Positions 49,553 to 57,927 of a stretch of DNA of 64,000 nt are shown in pieces (the stretch's first letter is position 1; every line of letters begins with the position of its first letter). The translations under genes were made by a program, and so were the position numbers. Origin of the DNA: Bacteroidota bacterium (GTDB taxonomy: Bacteria; Bacteroidota; Bacteroidia; Flavobacteriales; Weeksellaceae); contig JAFAFC010000006.1 of NCBI GenBank assembly GCA_023423715.1, positions 39,511 through 103,510 of the forward strand. The letters are read 5' to 3'. A model generated the notes under the pieces. The model worked only from the letters and a program-made list of their open reading frames with translations, was not told where the DNA came from and searched no databases.

Positions 49553-50524
49553 ATGGAATTTTTAGATCGTTATCAAGAACTTATTGCAAATGCAATAGAC
49601 AGGTACATGTTCAAGGATAAACCGAAAGAACTGTACGAGCCTATGAACTATATAATCTCTCACGGTGGTAAAAGACTGCGACCAATTATGGTGCTTATGG
49701 CAAACGACCTTTTTGGTGGTGATCTTAAAAAAGCGGTGAAACCTGCTTTGGCTATTGAATATTTCCACAATTTCACGTTGATTCATGACGATATTATGGA
49801 CGATGCGCCTTTACGTCGTAACGTACCTACAATACATACGGTTCATGGCTTGAATACCGCAATTCTTTCTGGTGATGGACTTTTGTTGAAAGCCTATAAG
49901 TTTTTTGATGATTTGGAGCCAGAATTGTACAAAGCGTGTGTTCGTGTGTTTACGCATACAGGTTTGCTTTTGTGCGAGGGGCAGCAATACGATATCAATT
50001 TCGAAACACAAGAAGATGTAACTTACGATGATTATATTCGTATGATTACGTATAAAACCGGATTATTAAGTGCTTCTTCGTTTGAAATTGGAGCCTTAAT
50101 AGCTGGAGCTAAATTTGAAGATGCAAAAGCTATTTTCAACTTTGGAAAACACGTCGGAATCGCATTTCAAATTATGGATGATTACTTAGATGTTTTTGGA
50201 GATCAAGCGTCGTTTGGGAAAAAACATGCAGGTGATATCTTCGAAAATAAGAAGACGGTTTTATATCTTTTAGCTCGCGAGCACGCTTCTCCTGAAGAAT
50301 TGAAAGAGTTGGATTATTGGTACACGAAGAAAACGGATAACGTGGATAAGATTTACGGTGTTGAAAAGATTTTCCGTAGAACTAAAGTTGATGAAATGGC
50401 ACTTCGTTTAATTCAAAAACACAACGAAATCGCTCAAGAATATTTGAATAAAATAGACGCTCCAGAAGAGAAAAAACGTCCTTTCATCGAGTTAGCAAAC
50501 TACTTGTTAAGAAGAGAAAGTTAA
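49553..50524 (+). CDS. Polyprenyl diphosphate synthase
   Basis: 323 residues of the trans-prenyltransferase fold. The first Asp-rich motif is in LIHDDIMDD, the second in MDDYLDVFGD, and the GKRLRP motif near residue 40 binds diphosphate. It lengthens isoprenoid diphosphates with isopentenyl units. In Bacteroidota such an enzyme usually makes the menaquinone side chain, or farnesyl/geranylgeranyl diphosphate; the product length cannot be read with certainty here. Single gene followed by a hairpin. Confidence 0.92.
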   Translation: MEFLDRYQELIANAIDRYMFKDKPKELYEPMNYIISHGGKRLRPIMVLMANDLFGGDLKKAVKPALAIEYFHNFTLIHDDIMDDAPLRRNVPTIHTVHGLNTAILSGDGLLLKAYKFFDDLEPELYKACVRVFTHTGLLLCEGQQYDINFETQEDVTYDDYIRMITYKTGLLSASSFEIGALIAGAKFEDAKAIFNFGKHVGIAFQIMDDYLDVFGDQASFGKKHAGDIFENKKTVLYLLAREHASPEELKELDYWYTKKTDNVDKIYGVEKIFRRTKVDEMALRLIQKHNEIAQEYLNKIDAPEEKKRPFIELANYLLRRES

Positions 50525-50547
50525 TAGTGAACTAAAAATAAAAAATC

Positions 50548-50597
50548 CTCCAATTTGAACCTTTAAAAATCTGTTTAAATTGGAGTTTTGTTTTTCT
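50548..50597 (+). terminator. Terminator abutting the GSCFA start codon
   Basis: A 13 bp stem (CTCCAATTTGAAC / GTTTAAATTGGAG, one mismatch) with a 12 nt loop and a T-rich run that ends 1 nt before the ATG at 50599. Confidence 0.8.
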
Positions 50598-50598
50598 T

Positions 50599-51567
50599 AT
50601 GAAATTTAGAACGGAAGTAGATATTACCGATTCTCCTTTAAAAATCGGGATGGAAGATAAAATCTTCACGATGGGATCTTGTTTTGCAACAGAAATGGCT
50701 CAGCTTTTTTCAGACGGACAATTGCAAACCTTGAACAATCCTTTTGGGACGATTTTTAATCCATTTTCCATTCGTGTTGCTTTGCAGCGTCTTCACGATG
50801 CGTACGTATATCGAGAAGAGGATTTGATTTCTTATAATGATGAATTTATTTCATTGGAACATCATTCAAGTTTCAATTCCAATTATTTGCATAAATCGTT
50901 GGAAAAAATCAACTTGAGTACTCAAGAAGGAAATCAATTTTTACAAGAATCTAATTGGATTATCATTACGTATGGAACCGCTTTCGTGTATGAGTTTTTG
51001 CCCAAAAATGTTGGTGTTGCGAATTGTCATAAAATTCCGCAAAAGTTCTTTAATAAGCGTTTATTAACGCATAATGAATTGGTCGAAAATATAGAAGAAA
51101 CAATTTTGTCATTGAAAGATATTTGTCCAGATGAAGTTCAGATTTTATTTAGTGTTTCTCCAGTTCGTCACACCAAAGATGGAATGGTAGAAAATACGCG
51201 AAGCAAAGCTTTGTTGATTTCTGCTTTACACGATGCAATTGCGGATTTAGATTATTGTCATTATTTGCCTATTTATGAAATTTTGATGGATGATTTACGC
51301 GATTATCGTTTTTATAAGGACGATATGATTCACCCCAATTCACAGGCGGTAAATTATGTTTTTGAAAAGTTTTCAAAATCGTATTTTGCAGAAGAAACAA
51401 AAGCATTTGTTTCAGAAAATTTTAAAATCAACCAAGGTTTGAATCATCGAACTCAAGATCCATCAAATCCAAAGTTTATTGCTTTTCAAGAGCAGATTCA
51501 AGAAAAAATAAAGTTGCAACAAGCGAAAGTCAAACATTCAATTTTTAAACATGGAAATCAATTATAA
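50599..51567 (+). CDS. GSCFA domain protein
   Basis: 322 residues. The name-giving motif FTMGSCFATEMAQLF is at about residues 23-37, and DDMIHPNSQAVNYVFEKF near the end supplies the Asp-x-x-His pair of SGNH-type esterases. The cytoplasmic family is frequent in Bacteroidota; a hydrolase acting on an acyl or glycan ester is assumed but unproven. The start is directly behind a terminator hairpin and no -7 element is seen, so its promoter is unclear. The next gene overlaps its end by 17 bp. Confidence 0.88.
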   Translation: MKFRTEVDITDSPLKIGMEDKIFTMGSCFATEMAQLFSDGQLQTLNNPFGTIFNPFSIRVALQRLHDAYVYREEDLISYNDEFISLEHHSSFNSNYLHKSLEKINLSTQEGNQFLQESNWIIITYGTAFVYEFLPKNVGVANCHKIPQKFFNKRLLTHNELVENIEETILSLKDICPDEVQILFSVSPVRHTKDGMVENTRSKALLISALHDAIADLDYCHYLPIYEILMDDLRDYRFYKDDMIHPNSQAVNYVFEKFSKSYFAEETKAFVSENFKINQGLNHRTQDPSNPKFIAFQEQIQEKIKLQQAKVKHSIFKHGNQL

Positions 51568-51904
51568 AATTTCTTCGAATCTGATTTTAGTTTCGACTTT
51601 ACTAATGATTATTTCTTTTTTCACGGATTCACTTTTGCTTCGTGACGGAATTGCATATGCAATTTTTATAGGAATGATTGTGATATTTTTGGCGTTAGCT
51701 TTTTTAGTTCGAAAGCAAATTCCGTGGATGAAATACGTTTTACTACTTTTTTTTGGTTTGGGAAGTCTTGGGATTTTCGCTGATTTGTCTGGATTTATGA
51801 TGCAAGATTATAATCAAATTATTGTTGGAGTTATACAAACTATTCTTCAATTTGCATCGGTGATCCTATTATTTATTAAACCTTTAAAGAAAAGTAATTC
51901 ATGA
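51551..51904 (+). CDS. Small four-helix membrane protein
   Basis: 117 residues with four predicted membrane helices (for example LILVSTLLMIISFFTDSLLL and AIFIGMIVIFLALAFLV). No family recognised. It overlaps the GSCFA gene by 17 bp and tatD by 4 bp (ATGA), so the three genes are translationally coupled. The overlaps and hydrophobic pattern argue that it is real. Confidence 0.7.
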   Translation: MEINYKISSNLILVSTLLMIISFFTDSLLLRDGIAYAIFIGMIVIFLALAFLVRKQIPWMKYVLLLFFGLGSLGIFADLSGFMMQDYNQIIVGVIQTILQFASVILLFIKPLKKSNS

Positions 51905-52665
51905 TTGATACCCATACGCATCTATATTCAACCGAATTTGATGAGGATAGAACAGAGATGATTCAGCGCGCTTTGGATAAAGGTGTTGAGAAGTTTTATC
52001 TTCCTGCAATTGATTCTGAAACCCATGAAAGAATGTTGGATTTAGAAGCAGAATATCCAAATCAGATTTTCAGCATGATGGGTTTACATCCATGTTCTGT
52101 AAAACCCGAATCTTGGGAAAAAGAATTGGAAATCGTAAAAAAATACTTGGGTAAAAGACATTTTGTAGCGATTGGAGAAATCGGAATTGATTTGTATTGG
52201 GATCAATCAACATTAGACATTCAAGTGAAAGCTTTTGAGCAGCAAATCGATTGGGCTATCGAATTTGATTTGCCGATTGTTATTCATACTCGTTCTAGTT
52301 TTGATGAGGTTTTTGAGGTTTTAGATCGTAAAAAACATCCAAAATTGCGAGGGATTTTTCATTGTTTTTCTGGTGATTTAGATCAAGCAAAACGAGCAAT
52401 CGATTTAGGTTTTATTTTGGGAATTGGTGGAGTGGTGACTTTTAAAAATGGAAAAATCGATCAATTTCTTTCCGAAATCCCGTTGGATAAAATTGTTTTG
52501 GAAACCGACTCACCGTATTTAACTCCGGTTCCTTTCCGTGGAAAACGTAACGAAAGTGCTTATGTAGAACTCGTTGCTGGAAAATTGGTTGATATTTACG
52601 GGCTTCCATTTGAGGAGATCGATAGAATTACAACGGAGAATGCGTTGCGGATATTCAGAAACTAA
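51901..52665 (+). CDS. tatD: TatD family metal-dependent hydrolase
   Basis: 254 residues. TIM-barrel deoxyribonuclease of the amidohydrolase superfamily. Metal ligands are visible: DTHTHL at the N-terminus, GEIGID with the bridging Glu, HTRSSFDE, HCFSGD and the late Asp in LETDSPYLTP. TatD enzymes act as 3'-5' exonucleases or on D-aminoacyl-tRNA in some lineages. Last gene of the GSCFA operon; a strong bidirectional terminator follows. Confidence 0.94.
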   Translation: MIDTHTHLYSTEFDEDRTEMIQRALDKGVEKFYLPAIDSETHERMLDLEAEYPNQIFSMMGLHPCSVKPESWEKELEIVKKYLGKRHFVAIGEIGIDLYWDQSTLDIQVKAFEQQIDWAIEFDLPIVIHTRSSFDEVFEVLDRKKHPKLRGIFHCFSGDLDQAKRAIDLGFILGIGGVVTFKNGKIDQFLSEIPLDKIVLETDSPYLTPVPFRGKRNESAYVELVAGKLVDIYGLPFEEIDRITTENALRIFRN

Positions 52666-52670
52666 ATAAA

Positions 52671-52705
52671 AAAAAACGCTCAGAAATTTCTGAGCGTTTT
52701 TTTTT
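52671..52705. terminator. Bidirectional terminator
   Basis: Perfect 32 bp palindrome with arms beginning AAAAAACGCTCAGAAA and T-runs on both strands, between tatD and the convergent lipoprotein gene. Confidence 0.93.
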
Positions 52706-53192
52706 ATTCAATCTTAGTCCACGACTGGGAAGTTTTTAGGTCTTCAAAAGCGTTGTAAACAGCCTTTAACTTGTCAGAACCGTTTTTTCCATAGTCCTGG
52801 ATTTGTTTCTTGCTTCCATTAGTAAAATCTAAACGAAGATAGGATGTTGGTAAGTCAGTTACATTTTTATTTCCGTAGAAATCTTTCAACGATTTTGCAT
52901 CAAGATCATTTAGTAAAACAACTAAATTATCAAAATCCTCTTTCTTAATTGTTGCGGTAAACGTTCCTTCTCTAGGTTTCGAAAAATCATCTTTCGAGTT
53001 TCCTTTGGAAAAGTTAAATCGTTCGGCTTCCAAAACGGCTGTTCTATCAGGGTTTATCGTCATTTTATAAATCGGGCAAAATCCAAAACATGGTCCCGCT
53101 TCATATTCAATTTTTGAAAATTGACTGCTATTTTTTTGCGTTGTACACGACATCAATAATACAAATGCTAAAAGTGAAAATACATATTTCAT
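52704..53192 (-). CDS. DUF6438-type lipoprotein
   Basis: 162 residues from the ATG at 53192. Lipoprotein signal MKYVFSLLAFVLLMSC. The hallmark segment EYEAGPCFGFCPIYKMTI follows at once, and the rest is a small beta domain (DLPTSYLRLDFTNGSKKQI). The family is found in Bacteroidota envelopes; its role is unknown. A longer upstream frame overlapping rhlE is rejected because it lacks a signal peptide. It follows rhlE by 37 nt. Confidence 0.82.
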   Translation of the reverse strand: MKYVFSLLAFVLLMSCTTQKNSSQFSKIEYEAGPCFGFCPIYKMTINPDRTAVLEAERFNFSKGNSKDDFSKPREGTFTATIKKEDFDNLVVLLNDLDAKSLKDFYGNKNVTDLPTSYLRLDFTNGSKKQIQDYGKNGSDKLKAVYNAFEDLKTSQSWTKIE

Positions 53193-53229
53193 AAAATCTT
53201 TTTTTAAGTTTTTACAAAAAATGTTCCTT

Positions 53230-54480
53230 TTATTTTTTTCGGAAGAAATTTTTGTTCTTCGGCTTTTTATAACTGATGCTTTCTTTGGTCTGTTTTGGTT
53301 TCGTTGATGCAACGGGTTTATTATTGCTATCGCGCTTCATTTCTACCAAATCGCTGGTATGATAAGGATGGTCTTTGATCACTGGGATTTTTTGACCAAT
53401 TAATTTTTCTGTAGAACGTAAATTGGCTAAATCCAGACCATCAACAAAAGAAATTGACGTTCCCTCAGAACCCGCTCTTCCTGTTCTTCCGATTCGGTGA
53501 ACATAGGTTTCTGCAACGTCTGAAAGTTCAAAATTAATCACATACTTCAGTTCATCAATATCAATTCCACGAGCGGCGATGTCGGTTGCCACCAAAACTC
53601 GAGTTTCTTTATTTTTGAAATTATTTAAAGCGTTTTGACGCGCATTTTGAGATTTGTCGCCGTGAATTGCTTGTGCCTTAATATTGGATTTTATAAGCCT
53701 TTTCGCAATTTTATCTGCACCATATTTTGTTCTAGAAAATACCAAAACCTGATCCATATCTTGGTTTTCAAGAATATGAGCTAATAAGTCCAATTTATTA
53801 TCCTTTTCAACAAAATAGATGCTTTGTTGGATAGTTTGAGCAGTTGAAGAAACTGGTGTTACTTCAACTTTAATTGGATTTCTTAAAATATCGGAAGCCA
53901 AATTTGCAATTTCTTTCGGCATAGTTGCGGAAAAGAAAAGGTTTTGTCTTTTTTGTGGAAGATGTTTGATAACGCGTTTTACGTCATTTACAAATCCCAT
54001 ATCCAACATTCTATCGGCTTCATCCAAAACGAAAACTTGTAAATGATGTAATTTCACCAAACCTTGATTAATAAAATCCAATAAACGCCCTGGAGTTGCG
54101 ATAAGAATATCAACGCCTCTTTTCAGTTGTTGTTCTTGTTGATGTTGTTTTACGCCACCAAAAATAACTAAGGTTTTTAGTTTTAAATTTTTGCTATACG
54201 CAACAAAGTTTTCTTCAATTTGTATTGCTAACTCACGAGTTGGAGTTAGAATTAAAGCTTTTATCTGATTTTGATGCTGTTGGTTTTCTGAAAGGTTTTG
54301 CAGGATGGGAATAGCAAACGCTGCGGTTTTTCCTGTTCCTGTTTGTGCGCAACCCAAAACATCTTTTTTAGCTAAGATTTGTGGGATTGCTTTTTCCTGA
54401 ATAGGAGTTGGGTTTTCGTATCCTTGTGCTGTTAAAGCTTCTAAAATGGAGTCCTGAACTCCTAATTCTTTAAAATTCAA
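53230..54480 (-). CDS. rhlE: DEAD-box RNA helicase, RhlE type
   Basis: 416 residues. Core motifs: YENPTPIQEKAIP (Q-motif), AQTGTGKTAAF, PTRELA, DEAD, FFSATM and HRIGRTGRAG. A short basic tail follows (KPKNKNFFRKK). RhlE-type helicases help ribosome assembly and mRNA turnover. Its leader of about 48 nt contains a 9 bp hairpin. The DUF6438 lipoprotein gene is just downstream. Confidence 0.94.
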   Translation of the reverse strand: MNFKELGVQDSILEALTAQGYENPTPIQEKAIPQILAKKDVLGCAQTGTGKTAAFAIPILQNLSENQQHQNQIKALILTPTRELAIQIEENFVAYSKNLKLKTLVIFGGVKQHQQEQQLKRGVDILIATPGRLLDFINQGLVKLHHLQVFVLDEADRMLDMGFVNDVKRVIKHLPQKRQNLFFSATMPKEIANLASDILRNPIKVEVTPVSSTAQTIQQSIYFVEKDNKLDLLAHILENQDMDQVLVFSRTKYGADKIAKRLIKSNIKAQAIHGDKSQNARQNALNNFKNKETRVLVATDIAARGIDIDELKYVINFELSDVAETYVHRIGRTGRAGSEGTSISFVDGLDLANLRSTEKLIGQKIPVIKDHPYHTSDLVEMKRDSNNKPVASTKPKQTKESISYKKPKNKNFFRKK

Positions 54481-54501
54481 ATGGTATATTTTTTAAAATA
54501 A

Positions 54502-54524
54502 TTTTATCCAGTACTTGGATAAAA
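54502..54524 (-). promoter_or_regulatory. Hairpin in the rhlE leader
   Basis: Perfect 9 bp stem TTTTATCCA / TGGATAAAA with a 5 nt loop, inside the predicted 5' leader and about 22 nt before the start codon. Could control translation in response to temperature or helicase level. Confidence 0.5.
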
Positions 54525-54532
54525 GAGAAGTG

Positions 54533-54540
54533 CAAAGATA
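54533..54540 (-). promoter_or_regulatory. -7 promoter element of rhlE
   Basis: TATCTTTG on the minus strand, 52 nt before the start at 54480. Confidence 0.6.
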
Positions 54541-54668
54541 GCTTTTTATAAAGAAAGTTTTCTCTTCTAATTAAATAGCTAAAAATGGAACTCAGAGTTG
54601 AGGAAGTATTCCCGTAAATAGAATAAAATTTGTTATTTTGTGTCTCTCAAATTCATCCAATATAAAAT

Positions 54669-55403
54669 ATGTATTATTCATTAAAAAAAGCAGTTAAAAG
54701 TATTTTTCCAAAGAAATTACTGTTTAATTACGAGGATGAATTTCGAAGAACACTAATTCCTTTCTACAAAGGTGATAATCACGAATGTAATGTTTGTGAA
54801 ACGAAGTTGAAAAAGTTTGTCACTTTAGAAAATGGAGATAAAATTTGTCCAATTTGTGGGAGTATTTCAAGAACAAGAAGACTTTACAAACTTTTAAATG
54901 AAGAATATCTAAAAATAGGAACTTCGTTTTTAGACTTTTCGCCTTTTCGAATTTTATACAAAAAGTGGAAAAAAAGAACGGATATTCAGTATTTTTCTTC
55001 TGATTTTGCGGATGATTTTTTATCGGATTATCGATTTGATATTACCAATATTGACTCAAATGCTGAGTCGTTTGATTTAATTGTTTGCTATCATATTTTA
55101 GAACATATTGTTGATGATGAAAAAGCAATTTCGGAATTGTATCGAGTTCTTAAAACGAATGGAACTGCTTTAATTCAAACTCCTTTTAAAGATGGCGCTA
55201 TTTATGAAGATTATACAATTACCAGCGAAGAAGGGAGATTAAAACATTTTGGGCAAGAAGACCATGTTCGGATTTACTCTATTTTTGGATTAGAAACGAG
55301 ATTAAAAGAAGCAGGTTTTCTAGTTGATGTTGTTCGATTTTCTGGGGATTCTTATTTTGGTTTTGCAGAAAACGAAGTGGTATTAGTTTGTACAAAAAAA
55401 TAA
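54669..55403 (+). CDS. Zinc-ribbon SAM-dependent methyltransferase
   Basis: 244 residues. An N-terminal zinc ribbon (CNVCETKL ... ICPICGS, residues about 39-75) precedes a class I methyltransferase domain. The post-motif region is clear: FDLIVCYHILEHIVDDEKA, then ELYRVLKTNGTALIQTPF. Similar proteins occur in polysaccharide or secondary-metabolite loci, but here it stands alone between rhlE and obgE. Very AT-rich, with Lys-heavy codons, so recent gain by transfer is possible but not shown. Substrate unknown. Confidence 0.8.
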   Translation: MYYSLKKAVKSIFPKKLLFNYEDEFRRTLIPFYKGDNHECNVCETKLKKFVTLENGDKICPICGSISRTRRLYKLLNEEYLKIGTSFLDFSPFRILYKKWKKRTDIQYFSSDFADDFLSDYRFDITNIDSNAESFDLIVCYHILEHIVDDEKAISELYRVLKTNGTALIQTPFKDGAIYEDYTITSEEGRLKHFGQEDHVRIYSIFGLETRLKEAGFLVDVVRFSGDSYFGFAENEVVLVCTKK

Positions 55404-55423
55404 TATAATCCTACTCTTAAAAA

Positions 55424-55451
55424 AAAATAAGCACAATACTTGGTATTGCGC
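55424..55451 (-). terminator. Terminator of the hpt-adk-obgE operon
   Basis: Stem GCACAATAC / GTATTGCGC (one mismatch) followed on the minus strand by a T-rich run. It may also slow rightward transcription of the methyltransferase gene. Confidence 0.75.
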
Positions 55452-55478
55452 TTTGTATTTTGGCTGGATTATGATAAT

Positions 55479-56462
55479 TTATCCATGCAGATGTTTCCAA
55501 ATCACGTCTTTAAGCTCTGTTAAGCCTTCTCCAGTAACGCCTGAGAAGAATAAAGGTTGCTTGTTTTCTGGGAATTCGGCAGAAATTTCTCTTTTTAATT
55601 CATCATCCAAAAGATCAGATTTTGAGATCGAAATAATAAAATCTTTATCCAAAAGTTCTGGGTTGTATTCTTTTAATTCGTTTTCCAAAATTTTAAACTC
55701 TTGGAAATGATCTTCAGAATCTGCTGGAATTAAAAATAATAGAATCGAATTACGCTCAATATGTCTCAAGAAACGATGTCCAAGGCCTTTTCCTTCGGCT
55801 GCTCCTTCGATAATTCCTGGAATATCTGCCATTACGAATGACTTGAAGTTTCTGTAATTCACGATTCCAAGATTCGGAGTCAAAGTTGTAAATGCGTAGT
55901 TGGCGATTTTTGGTTTTGCAGCAGAAACTGATGCTAAAAGGGTAGATTTACCTGCATTTGGAAAACCTACTAAACCAACATCCGCTAAAATTTTCAATTC
56001 AAAAATAATGTATCCTTCTTCACCTGGGAGTCCGGGTTGTGCGTATCTAGGTGTTTGATTGGTTGAAGATTTGAAATGTTCATTTCCTAAACCTCCTTTT
56101 CCACCATGCATCAGGACAATTTCTTGTCCGTCCTCCATGATTTCACCCATCACTTCTCCGTATTCGTTTTTCGCGATGGTTCCAATGGGAACTTCGATGT
56201 ACTTATCGTCTCCATCAGCTCCTGTAAGCTGATTTTTGGCTCCATTTTGACCTCGGTCGGCTTTAACATGTCGGGTATATCTTAATGGAAGCAAGGTCCA
56301 TTCGTGAGAATTTCCTTTCATAATAATATGTCCGCCACGACCGCCATCACCACCATCGGGTCCACCTTTTGGAATGTATTTTTCACGGCGAAGATGCGCA
56401 GATCCTGCACCTCCGTGACCGGATGTACAATGAATCTTTACATAATCTACAAAGTTGCTCAT
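55479..56462 (-). CDS. obgE: GTPase Obg/CgtA
   Basis: 327 residues. Ribosome-associated GTPase for 50S maturation and stress response. N-terminal Obg fold (GGPDGGDGGRGG) then the G domain: G1 GFPNAGKSTL, G3 DIPGI, G4 region SISKSDLLDD, G5 FSGVTGEG. The G4 motif reads SKSD where NKxD is usual, so the base-contacting Asn is Ser. It lacks the long C-terminal extension of some Obg proteins. Last gene after hpt and adk. Confidence 0.95.
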   Translation of the reverse strand: MSNFVDYVKIHCTSGHGGAGSAHLRREKYIPKGGPDGGDGGRGGHIIMKGNSHEWTLLPLRYTRHVKADRGQNGAKNQLTGADGDDKYIEVPIGTIAKNEYGEVMGEIMEDGQEIVLMHGGKGGLGNEHFKSSTNQTPRYAQPGLPGEEGYIIFELKILADVGLVGFPNAGKSTLLASVSAAKPKIANYAFTTLTPNLGIVNYRNFKSFVMADIPGIIEGAAEGKGLGHRFLRHIERNSILLFLIPADSEDHFQEFKILENELKEYNPELLDKDFIISISKSDLLDDELKREISAEFPENKQPLFFSGVTGEGLTELKDVIWKHLHG

Positions 56463-56470
56463 TTCTTAAA

Positions 56471-56524
56471 TTTGAAATTTGATCAATTTGAAATTTGAGA
56501 TTAGTTTCAAACCTCAAATTTCAA
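56471..56524. repeat. Repeats between adk and obgE
   Basis: TTTGAAATTTGA occurs twice (56471-56482 and 56487-56498), and TTGAAATTTGAG (56488-56499) pairs perfectly with CTCAAATTTCAA (56513-56524). This gives a 12 bp hairpin between adk and obgE with no T-run. Confidence 0.6.
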
Positions 56525-56532
56525 CTTAGAAA

Positions 56533-57111
56533 TTATTTTACTTTCTCTACTTCTGCGTAAAGTTTTTGAGAAATTTCATCAATTTCTCCAACACCGTTTA
56601 TTTCAACGTATTTTCCTTGCTGCTTGTAAAGCTCAGCGACTTCAGCAGTTTTTGCGTAGTATTCTTTAATTCGCGTACGGATGATTTCTTCATTGCTATC
56701 ATCAGTTCTTCCGCTTGTTTCGCCACGTTTTAGTAAACGTTCTACTAAAATTTCATCTTCAACAACTAAGGAAAGACAAACGTCGATTTCGTCATTCAAA
56801 ACTTCTTTAACGATGCTTTCTAGCGCTTCTGTTTGCGCAGCTGTTCTTGGAAAACCATCAAAGATAAATCCTTGCGCATCGGTTGGTTTTTTAACTTCGT
56901 CAATCAGCATATCAATTGTTACCTGATCGGGTACTAATTCGCCTTTGTCGATGTAGGATTTGGCCAAAGTTCCCAATTCAGTTGCATTTTTAATGTTGTA
57001 TCTGAAAAGGTCTCCGGTAGAAACTTGCTTTAGATTAAATTGATTAATCAAATTTTGAGCTTGTGTTCCTTTACCACTTCCTGGAGGGCCGAATAATACG
57101 ATGTTAATCAT
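56533..57111 (-). CDS. adk: Adenylate kinase (short LID form)
   Basis: 192 residues. Interconverts ATP+AMP and 2 ADP. P-loop GPPGSGKGTQAQ at residues 7-18, AMP-binding STGDLFR and FDGFPRTAAQ. The LID region (LKRGETSGRTDDSNEE) is short and lacks the zinc-binding cysteines of long forms. Middle gene of hpt-adk-obgE; 44 nt from hpt. Confidence 0.97.
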   Translation of the reverse strand: MINIVLFGPPGSGKGTQAQNLINQFNLKQVSTGDLFRYNIKNATELGTLAKSYIDKGELVPDQVTIDMLIDEVKKPTDAQGFIFDGFPRTAAQTEALESIVKEVLNDEIDVCLSLVVEDEILVERLLKRGETSGRTDDSNEEIIRTRIKEYYAKTAEVAELYKQQGKYVEINGVGEIDEISQKLYAEVEKVK

Positions 57112-57155
57112 TTTTATGTTTTATAAAGATTACTAATCTAGTTAATGAAATATGC

Positions 57156-57710
57156 TTAATGATTGATTCTTCCTTCTTCTAATTGATACAAATCGGGAAG
57201 GTTTCTGCCCAATTCATCATAATCCAAACCATAACCTAATACAAATTTGTTCGGAATTTCCTTTGCGATATAATCGATCTTAAATTCTTTGGTATAAACC
57301 TCTGGTTTTAATAGTAGCGTAGCTACTTTTAGAGATTTTGGACGTTGCGTGTTTTTGAAATATTCAAATAAACTTTCGATGGTATTTCCTGTATCCACGA
57401 TGTCTTCCATTAAAATAATGTGTCGTCCTTCTACTTCTTTGGTAAGTTCCATCTTCTTATAAACAATTCCAGTAGATTGAGTTCCGGAATACGAACTCAT
57501 TTGGATAAATGCAATCTCACATTTTCCAGGATAGTACTTTAAAAAATCTGAAAAGAACATGATTACACCATTCAAAACCCCGATAAATACAGGTGTTTCG
57601 TCTTTGTAATCTTCGTAAACTTTTAAGGCTAGATTTTTAATGATTTCCTGAAGCTCTTCATGCTTCAAATAAGGAACGAAATGTTTGTCGTGTACTTGAA
57701 TACTTTCCAT
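57156..57710 (-). CDS. hpt: Hypoxanthine phosphoribosyltransferase
   Basis: 184 residues from the ATG at 57710 (MESIQVHDKHFVPYL). A TTG 12 nt upstream would coincide with the predicted transcription start and is rejected. The PRPP-binding motif is VLMEDIVDTGNT-like (ILMEDIVDTGNTIESL), and the purine pocket segment is FVLGYGLDYDE. Salvages hypoxanthine and guanine to IMP and GMP. First gene of the operon with adk and obgE, a conserved Bacteroidota order. It lies opposite purA, another purine gene, across a 217 bp divergent region. Confidence 0.95.
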   Translation of the reverse strand: MESIQVHDKHFVPYLKHEELQEIIKNLALKVYEDYKDETPVFIGVLNGVIMFFSDFLKYYPGKCEIAFIQMSSYSGTQSTGIVYKKMELTKEVEGRHIILMEDIVDTGNTIESLFEYFKNTQRPKSLKVATLLLKPEVYTKEFKIDYIAKEIPNKFVLGYGLDYDELGRNLPDLYQLEEGRINH

Positions 57711-57726
57711 ACGATTTTTCAAAGTA

Positions 57727-57734
57727 CAAATTTA
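57727..57734 (-). promoter_or_regulatory. -7 promoter element of hpt-adk-obgE
   Basis: TAAATTTG on the minus strand, 16 nt before the ATG at 57710. Confidence 0.6.
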
Positions 57735-57868
57735 GGTATTTCTTATCTCGTATGGAAATTTTCGAGCCTTTTATGCGAATTGATATCCTGATTTTATAGG
57801 TCGTTTTTAGAATTAAACTTCTACATCTTGCTGATACTAACGATTTTTAGAATTTCTAAAGTCTTTTC

Positions 57869-57899
57869 TTGTCAAGCATAAATTTTAGGAGTACTTTTG
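57869..57899 (+). promoter_or_regulatory. Promoter of purA
   Basis: TTG at 57869-57871, 20 nt spacer, TACTTTTG at 57892-57899, 28 nt before the start. Two copies of TTTTTAGAATT lie upstream at 57804-57814 and 57844-57854. Confidence 0.7.
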
Positions 57900-57927
57900 T
57901 AGAAATCTAATAAAAAAGTAAATATAT

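Noticed and set aside
57711..57722. TTG start giving a longer Hpt protein
   Set aside because: It would coincide with the predicted transcription start; the ATG at 57710 fits the promoter and the family length.
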